The notes: a model not told the origin generated them from the sequence alone. A stretch of DNA of 64,000 bases from Notospermus geniculatus (GCA_002633025.1 NMRB01000018.1:270929-334928), one strand, 5' to 3'. Positions 45,701 to 58,859 are shown, counted from the stretch's first letter. Numbers and translations: made by a program.

Positions 45701-48700
45701 AACACCACCTGTGCGTACGCGTAAGAACTCGGGGAGATCGCCCAAGCAGGTTGCAGTCAGTCCTAGGAAGGATAGATCGCCCCGATCTCCACGGATCAAA
45801 AAAGAGGCGGTGAAAGAACATGTAGTAAAAGAAAAGGCCACGAAAGGAAGACATGCGAGAAATGAACATGATGTGCCAAAGACGAGTAAATGGGGCGAAG
45901 GACATGTGAAGACTCACAACCACCACGCTAAAGAGAAAAGTGTTCGACATAAGGTAGATGCTGTAGAAAAAGTACACAAAGTGAAACCTGAGCGTGTTCG
46001 TAAATCTAAAGTAGTGTATGAGGAGGAGGAGGAGGAAAATCCAGTCAAACAGCGAAAACCTCGCGTGCAACAGCACGTGGAGGATGAGGATTCATCCCCT
46101 GAGCGGCCGGTGAAAGGCAGACATTATGTTGAAGATGTTGGTGCTGTTCCTAAGAAGCGGGTCCAACAAGTGAAGAAGAAAAATGCTGAAACCCAGGTTG
46201 AGAGGAATTCCAGACCGAAGGTGCGAAGTCCAAGGAAGCAGAAGACACCAGAGCCTGTCGAGACCAAGCGGTCACCAGGTGAACGCATGTATCGGGCCAG
46301 GAAAGTACCGGAAGAGGAAGGTGAGATCACAGATGATGAGTCTGAAGAACGTGTCTGCAAGCCAGTGAGAGTTCGCAAGGACACGCAGAAGATGAAAGAG
46401 GCTATAAATGAATGTAGTCGGAAGCTGCAGAAGTTGAAACAAGAGGAGAGGGAGGAGGGGGAATTGGATGAAAGTCCAGTAGATCAGAATCGTAAGTCTT
46501 TGAAGGTAGGCCTGCCGAAAGAAGAACGGGAGGAGGGTGAGTTATCTGAGGGGCCTTCTGAATGTAGACGAAAGGTTAAGAAACGTCAGAAATTGACCAT
46601 TAATGAGAGTGATGAGGAGGAAAAGTTTGCGAGTCGCAAGTTACAAAAGCTACGGAAAGAAAAGGCTAAGGTTGATAATGAGGTCAGTGATGAAGAAAAT
46701 GCAAGCAGTAAGGAATTGAAAATGAAGGTTCCAGCTGCTGTTGAGCAGGCTGTAAGGAAGGAAATGAGAAAATCTAAAACACCAGAAACACTTCCCGAAA
46801 GTGCAGTCGACAATGATGTTGCGGGGTCTGAGATGTCTGATTCGAATGAGAAGATTGAGAGCGTGTCGTCTGTTAAGTCTAGCAAACCTGAAAAATCTTC
46901 TAGTGAGAAGGTCACAAAGTCGGATGCGACGGAAAAGATTCCACTGCCTGATCAGGCCAAGAAACCAAACCAAGGAGAGAAAGTGTCTGGAGAAAAGCTG
47001 GTGAAAGAATCCAAGAAGGTTGAAGCGGGGAAGGTCACCAAGGTGAAGAAAACAGATGATGATGGAGCCAAATGGAAGAAAGTTGGAGAGGGCAAGGAGG
47101 ATAGGTCGTTATCACCACTGCAGGAGGTCTTGGATGAAGCAAACAAGGAAGCGGATGATGCTGTGGAAAAAGCTGCAAAATCGTCTGCTTCATCTGAAGA
47201 AAAAGATGCAGCTGCTGCAGGGAAATTTAAGAAGTTTCAGCTTGAAAAGCCTGGTGTTAAAAAAGCAAAGAAGCCTGAGGAAGAGGGAAAGACGAAAGTG
47301 ACTGCTGCTAAAAAACCTGGTGAATCCAAGAAATTAGACAAAGCTGGGTTAAAACTTTCAGAGACAAAAGAGAAGTTGATGAAAATTCTTGCTGAGAGTA
47401 AATTGAAAACACAAGAGGCCAAGAAAGCTGCTGAAGCTGCGAGTAAACCAGGGCAGAAAGATGATGCAATTAACTTCTCTGCTGGACTTGGGGCTATAAC
47501 TCAGAGGAAAGGGGCTTCAGACGTACTTAATAAGAAAGCTGCTAAATCAACACAGAAAAAGAATGCCACCAAGAGGAAGAAGGATGTTAGTCGGTCACCT
47601 GCCAGGAAGAAACGTGCAAGTCATAAGTCTAGTAGGAGCAGACGTAGGGATTCAAGATCTAGATCAAGGTCTTCATCAAGAAGTTCGTACAGCGATCGAC
47701 GGAAGTCGCGACACAGGAGGCGGCGACGTTACACTAGCAGTGAAAGTAGTTCCTCAAGATATTCGACAAGCAGTTACAGCAGGAGAAGTCGCAGTAGAAG
47801 CCGGCGGAGGAGCTACAGCCGCAGACGGAGCAGAAGCAGAAGTAGGACCAGGAGTCGAAGCTACAGTCGCAGGAGATCCCGAAGTAGGAGCCGCAGGCGA
47901 TCTCGAAGCCGAAAGCACAGTTCCTCTCGTAGTAGGAGCTCAAGTGCCACTGAAAGCTCTAGTAGAAGCAGGAGCTCTAGTAGTACTAGGAGTAGAAGTC
48001 ACAGTCGTAGTACTAGGAGTACTAGCACTGGCAGTTCTGCTAGTAGCAGTAGCTCCAGCAGTGCATCTTCTAAAGACTCTAATGATAATGCAGCTTGGAG
48101 GTTTAAGCACACGGGAAAAAGTGCCAAGAATGCACAGACTAAGTCTGAGATCTTTGAAAGGAAACGAACAGACATTGAAACTGAACAGAAAAAGAGACAA
48201 GACAAAAGTAATATCGATAAACAACTGCCTGATGATCGACAGGGACGTTACAATAGGAACTATGATCGGCCATGGAGAGGTGGTCATGATTATAGATACA
48301 ATAACAATAACTATCAAAACCGAGGCAGATTCGGGTACGATAATAGGCCTAGGTTCAATAACTACGGTTTCAGGGAGCCCGGAAGGTTCCAGAGGGACTG
48401 GGACTACCGAGGTGGCTGTAATAGAGACTTTAGGGATTTCCGCCAGGATAATAATTTCCGAGACTTCAGAAATCGAAATTATAACCGACAGCCTTTTAGA
48501 CGCAACCGCTCTTGGAGCAGTGGTAGTAATGACGATAGTCGGGAACGATCTCGCAGTAAGGACAGGAAATCCGATAGACCGAAGCGATCTAAATCTCGCG
48601 ACGATTCAAAAGATACTGAACGCAAACGCTCAGAGAGTCGAGAATCTGGTGCTCAAACTTCCAAAACTGCTGGTGCCCGTAAGTCAAAGGTGAATCCCCC

Positions 48701-51700
48701 ACCAAAGTTCGACAAAGATCCTGGTAAAGATAAAGATCAGACCGATTCTGAAGAGAGCCAAAAAGCTGACAATAAACGAGGTAAATATTCAAGTCAAACC
48801 ATTTGCAGGTGTAGGCCTATCAGCAGCAGTGTACTTTACTCCGAAACCATTTGGATGCATCAAAATTTGGATTGTCTTCTCATTATTTAAGTTGGTGAGT
48901 GGTACAGATTGATTGCTAGCATTTGCAAAGGGGTAACTTTCTAAGGGTCCATTGTGCAGTCATTAAAATGTTTTCCATTTTACAGCCTACACTAAGCTAA
49001 ACATGGGTAAGGTTGTACGGAGTGTTTAGTCCGTTGCCGTTGGTGCAAATTGAGCACTTGACCAATATTTTGCTTCTGTCGCAGATTTTGCTGTAAAGAC
49101 AAATCTCAGGTTGACCATGATTTATCATCTGTCTGTGCAAGCACTGTCGAGTGTACATGCAAACATGCGTCAACTTGAGATTTGTGGATTGTTGAAAAGG
49201 AAGTTTCTGGAACAGTAACAGTAGTTTGGTGGTAATATACAAGTCTTTCCCTAAAACTGGGAATCCACTGTTGCAGTTTTTGCTTGCATCTTGGAGAATT
49301 CCTCCAAGCTTGCATCAGAGTTGCAATTGGGTTTGTTGTTGTGAGTTAGCATTTAATAGTTAAAGTAAAACGTTACAGATTTCCAGAACATGAAGCTAAT
49401 GAATATATGGCTGGACTAAGCTGCCCTGCAGTTTCCTTGTTTCGCTAATTTCGTTCATTGTTTTGTTTTCTATTTCTGCAAGCGATGGCAACACAATCAT
49501 AATGGTGGATTCCCTGTTCAAGTGATCGCACTGCACAATCTCATGTTTGATATACAAGCATACCTACTCCTCTCCCCTTAAAAGCAAGAAAGATCTCAAG
49601 TTATGAACAGGCTTTCCCCCAACTCATGGAATTCGTGCCCTGCCTGCACCCCATCTTAGATTCTCATGTAAGATCTTGATTAATTTCACAATTGCAGACA
49701 AAGAACGCCTTCCTGTGCATAAACGCTTGGGTTCCCAACTGGGCAGTGTCATTCCGGCGAAGATGGGTCGCAGTGTCCCTGACCACGAGCCAGGTAAGTG
49801 CACGTGAGTGTGCCTCACCAGTACCACTCACAGAACTTAATCTGGTAACGTGACTCGTATCAAGAGTGTATTTCTTTCACAAGTTTGCTTGATCACGTGT
49901 CTACATTTTACAAGAGCTGTATGTAGCATGAATGCCTTAACATTGTGGAGTTAAATGGTTATAATTCTTGTTAAATGTGTATCTCAAATATACAAATGTG
50001 TATCTCAAATATACATTGTAACCGTGGTAACAGTGCATGACTAAGTTGTTGTCTGATACCGGGGACTTGGCCGTTGTTACTTTTTGGACCTGGTGAAGGC
50101 ACGTGATTGTATCACAATGAAATTTGTCTTCAACAACATCATCAGCTCTTATGGACTAAAATATGAACACTGTATTAAGCAAACTGTGGACGAAGTGCAT
50201 TTTTGTGGGGGAAGAAGTTGCAGTTTTAATGATTGCTGATAAGCGTCTGCTGGATTTCTCACTTCATCCACAAATTCTTCCTTCCTGTCATTCTAACAAC
50301 ATTTGAACTTCTGGATTTGTAAGTGACTGGTTCTGTGCTCCAGGCACATGACTTAGGCACTGAAAAAAGATAGGGAACCAGTCAACCTTCCACTCTCAGC
50401 CCTCTGTTTTACCAACAAACTCTGCAATGTCTGTGTCTCCCTCCTTCCTAACATCTCAATTTTTGGTTCTCTTTTAGTTTAAACCTTTCTGGTACTATCA
50501 GTTGCCTTCTTCAGTAATGTATATCACGTCCTGATTTTGGATAATCCTTGACTGCTGTTGTCCTGAGTTCGCTGAGTATTTCGGAGGCAGATGGTAGGGT
50601 CTTGGGCCTCTAACGAGGGTGAAGATATCAGGAAAACTAGTACATGTACTTGCAAAACTGGTACCACAACACGAAAATTTGTAACTGGAAACGGTGTCCA
50701 TTCGACAAAACAGTCAACATAATGAGAATCAATTGAATATGAATCGTAATTTCAAACCCTTGCACTGCCTTCGCAATACTCGGCTCCGTCTCACTCTTGC
50801 ATGACAACTTCCTACCAAATCTCAGCTTCTCCATGGCAATTCATTCACTGACACTCGCCATGTTTTAGTTTACTGTTAACTGCAAACCTGAAGTAGTCGC
50901 TAATTTGCTCCCACACTTCAGAGAGTGTGTACCGGTAATGTTAACGATAACAATGATATAAGATTTCCAAATTGAATTTTTTTTGCCTAGGTTTCTGTTC
51001 GACCGACATCATTGCAATTGCATCAAAAAATCAGTGCTTGCTATACATTCGAAGTCTGAATCTTGACAAGTACAAATTGATCTGATGGCAGAGGGATAAA
51101 CATCCTGTTGTTTTTTGCTCTCAATGTGTGAAAGATGGAAATGACGAAAATTTCACAAATCAGGTTTGCAGTGTTTTCTGTTGTTCATTTCTCCCCTTAA
51201 TTTTGTCTCACTAACATCTTTATATTTCTTGTTAGATATGTTTTACAACTCCACATGTAGATGGCGTGCATTTTTGCGACGTATGGGTAAGGGAATATGC
51301 ACATGTCATCTGGCTCAAGGTTAAACTCTTTTATAGATCAGTTAAGATGTTGAAAACTGCTTTCATTGGTTTCGCACATAAAATTGGACAACTATTCTTT
51401 AAATATGCTTGTACATGGTCATTTTATGAAAAATTGTGGAAAATTAAAATGACCCCAAAACAGCAAAAGGGAAGAGCTTGAGCTCCTGCTAAATTGCTAT
51501 TTTTTCACCAAGATTAGCATCCAGTTTAGTGGAATAGTTGTACACATTTTGCAGGTCCATCCATTTCTGTGTTCCTATCTACGAAAGTCGACTCTTTCAG
51601 TTGCCCAAAGGACACCGCAAAGAGAAATCGCTGCTGAAAATCTGCCTGAAACCTTGTACATTTCTTTTCGTCAATCTACTGTTGGGGACAATCCAAACAT

Positions 51701-52279
51701 TGAAATGAAAGAGTTGACTTTCATCTTCTAAAAGCGTCCACCCACTCATGTACCGTTAAATGTTTGAAAACGATATTCCAGCACTTCCAACTCTGTCTAA
51801 CAGCTTTGCGGGACACTCCTTGGGACTCAAAAAGCACTCCTTGGATTCCTTGGGACTTCTGATGAGAGATGAGGGCGAATATGTGGTTCAAATCTTCGAA
51901 TTGACCCTTGGATACAATATCAACGGATGAATTTGGTAGTTAGACAGGGTGGGAAATTTGTTCCGTTTTGTCCTTCTGTTGTGACAGTCTTTATATTGTG
52001 GCTGTGCGTTGTCATGGGCACAATTCAGAAGAAATCTAACACAGACTTCAATTTCAGGTTCGTCAAAGGACAGGCAGAAAAAACGTAGCTTAGTTTTACC
52101 GACGAAGGCTTGTAGTTTGTTTTCCTGAATTTCTACTTCTAGACCCAAAGCACGATACAGAGTTGGATGCACGCATTCAGAGAATACGTGAGCAGAATGC
52201 AAAAATCTTGGAGCGGCAGCGCGAAGTAGAAGCGGATAAGAAAATCCACCTGAAAAGAAAAGTGACGGTGCTGCTGTAG
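39720..52279 (+). CDS. Large RS-rich nuclear protein with C-terminal CCDC9-like coiled coil
   Basis: Seven exons join in phase: 39720-39734, 41133-41186, 43106-43255, 43480-43645, 44263-48780, 49698-49793, 52143-52279, giving 1711 residues. The start MASDE has a good context (CAAAATGG). Exons 2 and 3 each hold a DLAALR motif (residues 8-13; again near 52). Exon 5 (4.5 kb) encodes a charged, mostly disordered chain: a Lys/Arg/Glu-rich middle, three EEGE(I/L) motifs at residues 813, 859 and 885, a true RS domain at about 1238-1400, and an Arg/Tyr/Asn-rich, RGG-containing stretch at about 1456-1545. Exon 7 encodes a coil (ELDARIQRIREQNAKILERQ) that recalls the CCDC9 family. Such composition is typical of nuclear-speckle and mRNA-processing factors; that role is inferred. 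I cannot assign a firm ortholog. An alternative last exon lies at 56159-56673. Confidence 0.85.
40082..40240. repeat. Cluster of TAGGCCTA palindromes
   Basis: The 8-base palindrome TAGGCCTA occurs eight times in 159 bases, in the first intron of the RS-rich gene. It is also scattered through the window, for example near 31700 and 35850-35920. Confidence 0.85.
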
Positions 52280-52796
52280 ATATCGTTATATTTCTGAGGA
52301 GTCGTGCAAATCATATCAGGGCAATCATGGGCACTGAGGAATCATGTCGATGTCACCAGTTCTGCATTTGTGATATAGAAATTCGTCTTTCCATTTCTAC
52401 AAAGAACTGTGCGGTTGGGGCTGTGCTTTTCAACCTTCAATTATAATGTGTTCAAGTTATTGTTGATAGTTGGGTCATTGGTCGAGTATGGTGCATTTGA
52501 TGCACCGCATGGATGTGTAGTATCCGTTTCTATGAGGAACTGTGTGCAAGTACCATTACCTGAATCGGTCGTGGTGGTAGGCCTCGGGCCTCTAAAAAGA
52601 ACGCACAAAACCTAATTTTCATCAAAACTTTTAGTTAGAAAGATTTGTATCTGTAACAGCTGTGTAAATTCGCGGTGTGGGGTACACTTTCTGTAATTAC
52701 ATTAGTTTGTTGAATCATGAATTGGGGATAAATTTTGTACATTCCACGAAAAATACATGTACGGTAAATTCAAATTCAAATCAAACACACCCTAAA

Positions 52797-52802
52797 AATA
52801 AA
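52797..52802 (+). terminator. Polyadenylation signal after exon 7
   Basis: AATAAA lies about 520 bases after the stop codon at 52277-52279. A second AATAAA is at 53417-53422. Both fit a transcript ending with the coiled-coil exon. Confidence 0.45.
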
Positions 52803-53164
52803 ACTACAGTACTGAATACATGTGTTTCATCCCTTGATAGATTTCACCCACTTTTGGAGGAATTATATAAGAGTATAGTTTTTCCAAGGTGGAACATTTT
52901 GTGAGAGTGCTGAGAAACGAACTTCAAATTAATATTGAAACTGCAGTTGTGGGTGAGATTGGTACAATTGTGGTGAATGGTGAGCAGAGAATGAAGTGAT
53001 CATTTTTTTCAGAGACGATATTTTCAGGCAAATTTCTGCATTTCGTATTATCAGATCAAGAGAAAGGATTTGGTATTTCTGTAGATGTGAAAGTTTGCAA
53101 TTTGTGATCAAAGTCAACAGATTTGCTTACATGTCCATGTACCACAAGACTTGCTACAGTTCAA

Positions 53165-54590
53165 ATGTCGCACAATACACATCAGTACATGCACCAAGGC
53201 CAGATGACAGACACAGTAGACATTAGTAACGTCTGTATAAAATACTGTAAACTCTATTTTAATTGTGACACCATTATTTGACGTGTGGTGTTTCATACCA
53301 CTAAAAATAATGGTTGTGAAGTACCAAAAGAAACAAAAATAGCCAAGGCTACATGTACACAGTGGTTCTAGAGTAGCATTTTTTTTTCTCTTCTGCTCTT
53401 TCATTTATGAATTGCAAATAAAATGGGTTTACAGTATATGGCTCGTATAGGCTTCAGTGATACATGTGTTCGTTGCTCTTGTTTGGTTAATAATTCGTTG
53501 GGTAACGAACATATCGGTAACTAAAGACAACATCAAGCAATATTTCCAACACCGTTCAAAATTGTTGGTTGGTCATCCAAGTCAAAACCAAAGGATTTCA
53601 AGTGCATTTATTCCACGAATTCATGATTTCACAAAAAATACATTATGCAATCTATGAACTCTGATGTGCTATAGGATCAAATCTTTAACATGGGAAGGAT
53701 TTCAAGTTTGCTGCTCAGTATGCAAGTATATGTGATGTGCTTTTGTCTTGGTGAAAAGCTTTGGGGAACAAGGTTGTTCAATTCATTTTGACACTTGAAC
53801 CTCGTATCCAGGAATTCCATCTACAGAGTAGGTATGTTCCTTTTCTATTTCTATCAATATTTTCACACTGCTGCACTAATGTGTTGGCGTGATGTCATTG
53901 ATATTGTGAGATAATCATGTCAAGTTTTATCCATTCTCATTATGGCTTCCTCTCTTAGCGGCAGTTTATATTAGGTTCCCTGCGGTTAAAGTCGCAATTA
54001 GATGAACGAAGGTGATGGCACCACCTGGCGTCGGTTAACCGTCATCAAGCTGTTCTTTGATTTAGTATTAAGTTGTGTGACAACATGATTTGATGGCAGA
54101 CGTCACTCTTAGGCGATTTGAGTGTTTACAGTTGATCGAAAAAGATACAAGATATTTTTGCATTCATGTATTTGGTTTTGTTTGCATTAGTGATCATGCT
54201 ATGAGTATGACCAGGTCTTAGTTATTTCATGTAAAATATAAAGATCTTTCCAGAACATGTATTTGGAATGTCTGTGGGTTACAAAACCAGGGATTGGGTT
54301 GATTATACACTTGCTTGTAGTTTTATCCCCAATTGTGTGGGTTTCAGTCACACATTGGTATCATCTTATCCCATTCAGTGCATTGTAATAATATGTGCAT
54401 AAGAAATGGTGATAACTAGTTCAGTTTGAATAAATGATGTAAATACACACTGTTTTTTTGTGTTTTCTTCAGTGCTTTAGATAAGTAGTTGCCGGTAATA
54501 ACATTGAAGGTTTTATCAAGGAGAAATCAGTGGAATATGTTTTGGACCCTCTTGCAAAATTCAACAGTCAGTTGTTTCTTGACCAAAAAA
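53165..54590. repeat. 1.43 kb duplication, copy 1
   Basis: This runs from ATGTCGCACAATACACATCA to GACCAAAAAA in the intron before the acidic last exon. It is repeated immediately after a 4-base N gap. The two copies differ by scattered substitutions and a few short indels. Confidence 0.93.
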
Positions 54591-54594
54591 NNNN
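54591..54594. other. Assembly gap (4 N)
   Basis: Four N bases stand exactly between the two copies of the 1.43 kb duplication. A nominal gap at such a junction is typical of two contig ends that overlap but were not merged. Confidence 0.95.
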
Positions 54595-56024
54595 ATGTCG
54601 CACAATACACATCAGTACATGCACCAAGGCCAGATGACAGACACAGTAGACAGTAGTAACGTCTGTATAAAATACTGTAAACTCTATTTTAATTGTGACA
54701 CCATTATTTGACATGTGGTGTTTCATACCACTAAAAATAATGGTTGTGAAGTACCAAAAGAAACAAAAATAGCCAACGCTACATGTACACAGTGGTTCTT
54801 GAGTAGCAAATTTTTTTTCTCTTCTGCTCTTTCATTTATGAATTGCAAATAAAATGGGTTTACAGTACAATGTATATGGCTCATATAGGCTTCAGTGATA
54901 CATGTGTTCGTTGCTCTTGTTTGGTTAAATAATTCATTGGGTAACGAACATAACTAAAGACAACATCAAGCAATATTTCCGACACTGTTCAAAATTGTTG
55001 GTTAGTCATCCAAGTCAAAACCAAAGGATTTCAAGTGCATTTATTCCACGAATTCATGATTTTACAAAAAAAATTATGCAATCCATGAACTCTGATGTGC
55101 TATGGGATCAAATCTTTAACATGGGAAGGATATCAAGCTTGCTGTTCAGTATGCAAGTATATGTGATGTGCTTTTGTCTTGGTGACAAGCTTTGGGGAAC
55201 AAGGTTGTTCAATTCATTTTGACACTTGAACCTCGTATCCAGGAATTCCATCTACAGAGTAGGTATGTTCCTTTTCTATTTCTATCAATATTCTCACACT
55301 GCTGCACTAATGTGTTGGCGTGATGTCATTGATATTGTGAGATAATCATGTCAAGTTTTATCCATTCTCATTATGGCTTCCTCTCTTAGCGGCAGTTTAT
55401 ATTAGGTTCCCTGCGGTTAAAGTCGCAATTAGATGAACGAAGGTGATGGCACCACCTGGCGTCGGTTAACCGTCATCAAGCTGTTCTTTGATTTAGTATT
55501 AAGTTGTGTGACAACATGATTTGATGGCAGACGTCACTCTTAGGCGATTTGAGTGTTTACAGTTGATCGAAAAAGATACAAGATATTTTTGCATTCATGT
55601 ATTTGGTTTTGTTTGCATTAGTGATCATGCTATGAGTATGACCAGGTCTTAGTTATTTCATGTAAAATATAAAGATCTTTCCAGAACATGTATTTGGAAT
55701 GTCTGTGGGTTACAAAACCAGGGATTGGGTTGATTATACACTTGCTTGTAGTTTTATCCCCAATTGTGTGGGTTTCAGTCACACATTGGTATCATTATCT
55801 TATCCCATTCAGTGCATTGTAATAATATGTGCATAAGAAATGGTGATAACTAGTTCAGTTTGAATAAATGATGTAAATACACACTGTTTTTTTGTGTTTT
55901 CTTCAGTGCTTTAGATAAGTAGTTGCCAGTAATAACATTGAAGGTTTTATCAAGGAGAAATCAGTGGAATATGTTTTGGACCCTCTTGCAAAATTCAACA
56001 GTCAGTTGTTTCTTGACCAAAAAA
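54595..56024. repeat. 1.43 kb duplication, copy 2
   Basis: This is the partner of 53165-54590, ending where the unique sequence CGGGCTTAACC begins, about 135 bases before the acidic last exon. No coding exon is recognised in either copy. Confidence 0.93.
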
Positions 56025-56158
56025 CGGGCTTAACCATGCTGGCACTTCATTTGGGACAAAAAGACTGATGCAGATTTTAAGAATTTTGATGAACATGGCT
56101 ATCTAAAGCACTGCTCTTTACTTGACTTCTTTCTTTCATCTAGTACATTTGTTTTCAG

Positions 56159-56673
56159 ATCATTATAGAAACCAGCATGGCGGATATGTTTACCGTCATC
56201 ACTGGCAGATGCGGGGGTGGAGGTATGTGCCCCGGTGGCGACATCCAAACTTTAATCCATGGCACAGGCTGCCAGGTTATCGAACCTGGCCCCGCTACGA
56301 CAACTACTACCAGCCATATGTCCATTGGCATCCCTGTCATCGCAATTACAACACCTGCAACCACCAGCGTTACTTTCACAATTACAATTGTAATAATAAT
56401 TATCGCAATTATCAAAATTATCAACAACGCGACCGTCGTGATCAACGACAGTATCAACGTGATGACCGTGATGAGGAGCTGGAAAGGGAAAGGCCGGCAG
56501 AAAGAGTGGTTGATAAGAAAAGGCCACAGGAAGAAGAAAAAGAAAACAAAAAAGTGAAAGAAAAAGAAAATGTTTCGGAGGATGAGCACAGTGATAAGGA
56601 ACAAAAAGATAAGGAACCTGAAAGTGATCACGGGGAAAATAATGAAGATGAGAATGAAGATGAGGAAGATTGA
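56159..56673 (+). CDS. Alternative last exon of the RS-rich gene
   Basis: Acceptor TTTGTTTTCAG at 56148-56158 opens a phase-1 frame that fits the phase-1 donors after 48780 and 49793, giving a 1837-residue isoform if exon 7 is skipped. The first part is rich in Trp, Tyr, His, Arg and Pro (for example RGWRYVPRWRHP), then Asn/Tyr/Arg, then a Lys/Glu tail ending NEDENEDEED and TGA. The composition echoes the Tyr/Asn/Arg stretch near the end of exon 5, which supports membership in the same gene. A donor-like word inside exon 7 (C|GTGAGC after 52187, phase 1) would also join in frame. Polyadenylation signal AATAAA follows at 57387. Confidence 0.7.
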
Positions 56674-58754
56674 ATGTTAAGATCTCCTTTAGTGTCAATT
56701 AGTTAATGATTATGACCAGGCCCAGGGAGTTGAAATTGACATGGGGATATTTTGAAGGGGAATAGGCCCACAACATCCCAGCAGCATTTAGAGGGGGCCC
56801 TGTACTGACAAAAATACTTGTTTCTCATGCACATAGGCCCAAAAGTGTGCTTTGCCCCCCACCCACCCACTCCAGGAAAGGTAGGCCTACATGCAGATAC
56901 AACCCTGAACATAATCCTGCGAGCCCTTCCCAGGTCTTGTCATTAGTAGGCCCTATATGATCATCGGGGTACCTGAGTATGGAACCTAGTGTCTTATACA
57001 AGTTCTTACACAAGTAGGCCTAAATTAGAAGTCCAATATGATTGAGGATAATCCAGCAAACTCTGCCAGAACACAAAACTTGCTAACACACTGCTTCTAA
57101 GATGGTAGGATAGGCCTACAGTTTACAGTTTAGAGAAATACTTTGCAGGTAGTTGCCAATCATTGCCAAAGATTCTTTCATATAGAATGTCATGGGGCTA
57201 CCGGCAGTTAGGGGTACCTGGTACCGTACCCAATCCAAGATCAGACCAGAATCCATCTATCAATATTATCAAATATCAAATATCAATTCAATCACTTACC
57301 AATCAAATCTGTGAAATGTTCCGAAGGACCTTGAATACCTAATAGACTGTCTTCTCGTTAACTTTGGCACTAAAGGAGACCTAGGAAATAAAGAGTTTCC
57401 TAGTTTCACATGACTTTTGATGAAGAAAATATGCCAAAATCTTCAGCATCTGATGCAATGAAAAATGCTGCAGCGAGAACACCTGCTGCCATTTGCTCAT
57501 ATCATTTTGAACTGAACGTAAATCAGGTTTGAATTTTTGAGTTAATCTGTTGCGGAAATCTAAATACATTTTAAAAAGGTGTCCACGATTCAAAAATACG
57601 TCAAAACACCCTTGCAAATATAGACCAAAGTATCTACAGTCGAATGTTGTGCATGATACTCACATGAAGCAAGATATGTAAGTAATTAATAGTGTTGTTT
57701 GATGGCGTTACACACAATGAGATGTTTGGAATTTCTGTGCTTGCACATCCTATACATGTAACTTTGTGGCTTTGCATCTGGAAGTTGTATGTGTTGAAGA
57801 TATGTAGTGATGTACACCACAGTCATTTGAAGTTGTGAATAACTATAAAAATTATAACTATATAAACTATAAAGTGTGTGACGCAGGCAGAAGGCCTTAG
57901 TTACACCCTGGTATGAATCAGTACCCCGGTACACTTGCTGAATGGTTTTGCTAGTATTGTCTTATATGTGTCAGTATACCAAGTTTAACTAAAATGTTGT
58001 TTCCGTGTTTTCATCTTAGCTGTGTTTCAAGTTTGCAACGTCTGCTTCTGATTGGCACAAAGCGAATTTGAAACAAGAATTACCCATGCCCACTGTTCCC
58101 AGGATGCAGCACACCAGTCTGCAGGAACTGTGGGTACCGGTACATAACATGGGAATATGAGATGCTTGTTAAACAGAATCCACCAATACAACACTTGTAC
58201 AGCAGAAACAAAATGAATGTAGCTTTTAGCATGGATGTATTTTATACCTCCATGCATTTAGTCCGAGTCACTGTCTCGTGATCCAAAAAAAGTAAATGTA
58301 GTTAACATTGTCAACCGTGACTTCAGAAATGAAAACTTTTCTTCATTTATTTTATGGGTAGATGATTTTTATGGGTAGATGATTTTATTTTGTCTGTTGG
58401 TCTTGCTTTCTCCTGTTTTGTTATCTCATAACTGTGTATTCTGATGTTACGTCTCTTTTTCTCTCGTGAAAAGTAATCTATGTAGTTACTTAAGTTCTTG
58501 CAGCTACAATTAACCACAATACATGCATGATAATATTCTCTATGTCCTTCTATTAATTTGTTGTATCTTTTTATTTCTATTTGTTTTGAAACAGCCAAGT
58601 TTCAAGGTCCTCAAGAATTTGGAACATGAATCCAAGATTGTGTAGGGCCTAGTATTCATCAAGATCGACAACTAGTCGCATCTTTTTCCCACCGGTTAGG
58701 TTGCCGTACATCATATTATGTGGCAGAACGACTGAAATTCACTTCACAAGACAG
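56674..58754. other. 3' untranslated region and gene-free spacer
   Basis: The first 700 bases are probably the untranslated end of the RS-rich gene. After that I see no gene or complete element. Confidence 0.45.
57387..57392 (+). terminator. Polyadenylation signal after the acidic last exon
   Basis: AATAAA lies about 715 bases after the stop at 56671-56673 and is the first such signal I find downstream of it. Confidence 0.45.
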
Positions 58755-58822
58755 NNNNNNNNNNNNNNNNNNNNNNNNNNNNNNNNNNNNNNNNNNNNNN
58801 NNNNNNNNNNNNNNNNNNNNNN
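58755..58822. other. Assembly gap (68 N)
   Basis: A run of N bases; content unknown. Confidence 0.98.
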
Positions 58823-58859
58823 CAGGAAGAAACTTCCAATGATTTGCAATGCCCACTAG

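Noticed and set aside
47563-48693. A 376-codon open frame overlapping the RS domain in another reading frame.
   Set aside because: Arg/Ser codon runs (AGR, AGY, CGN) keep alternative frames open by composition. The translation is Val/Ala/Gly-rich with no known domain and has no matching splice junctions.
39720-52279. Naming the RS-rich gene as CCDC9, ZFC3H1 or another specific ortholog.
   Set aside because: The coil resembles CCDC9 and the EEGE(I/L) motifs recall ZFC3H1, but coil position and overall layout match neither, and low-complexity similarity is not evidence of orthology.
56155-56698. Long open frames on both strands over the acidic last exon.
   Set aside because: They mirror the low-complexity AAN/GAN/TAY codons of the plus-strand exon. 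Only the plus frame from 56159 to 56673 fits an acceptor, its phase and a sensible composition.
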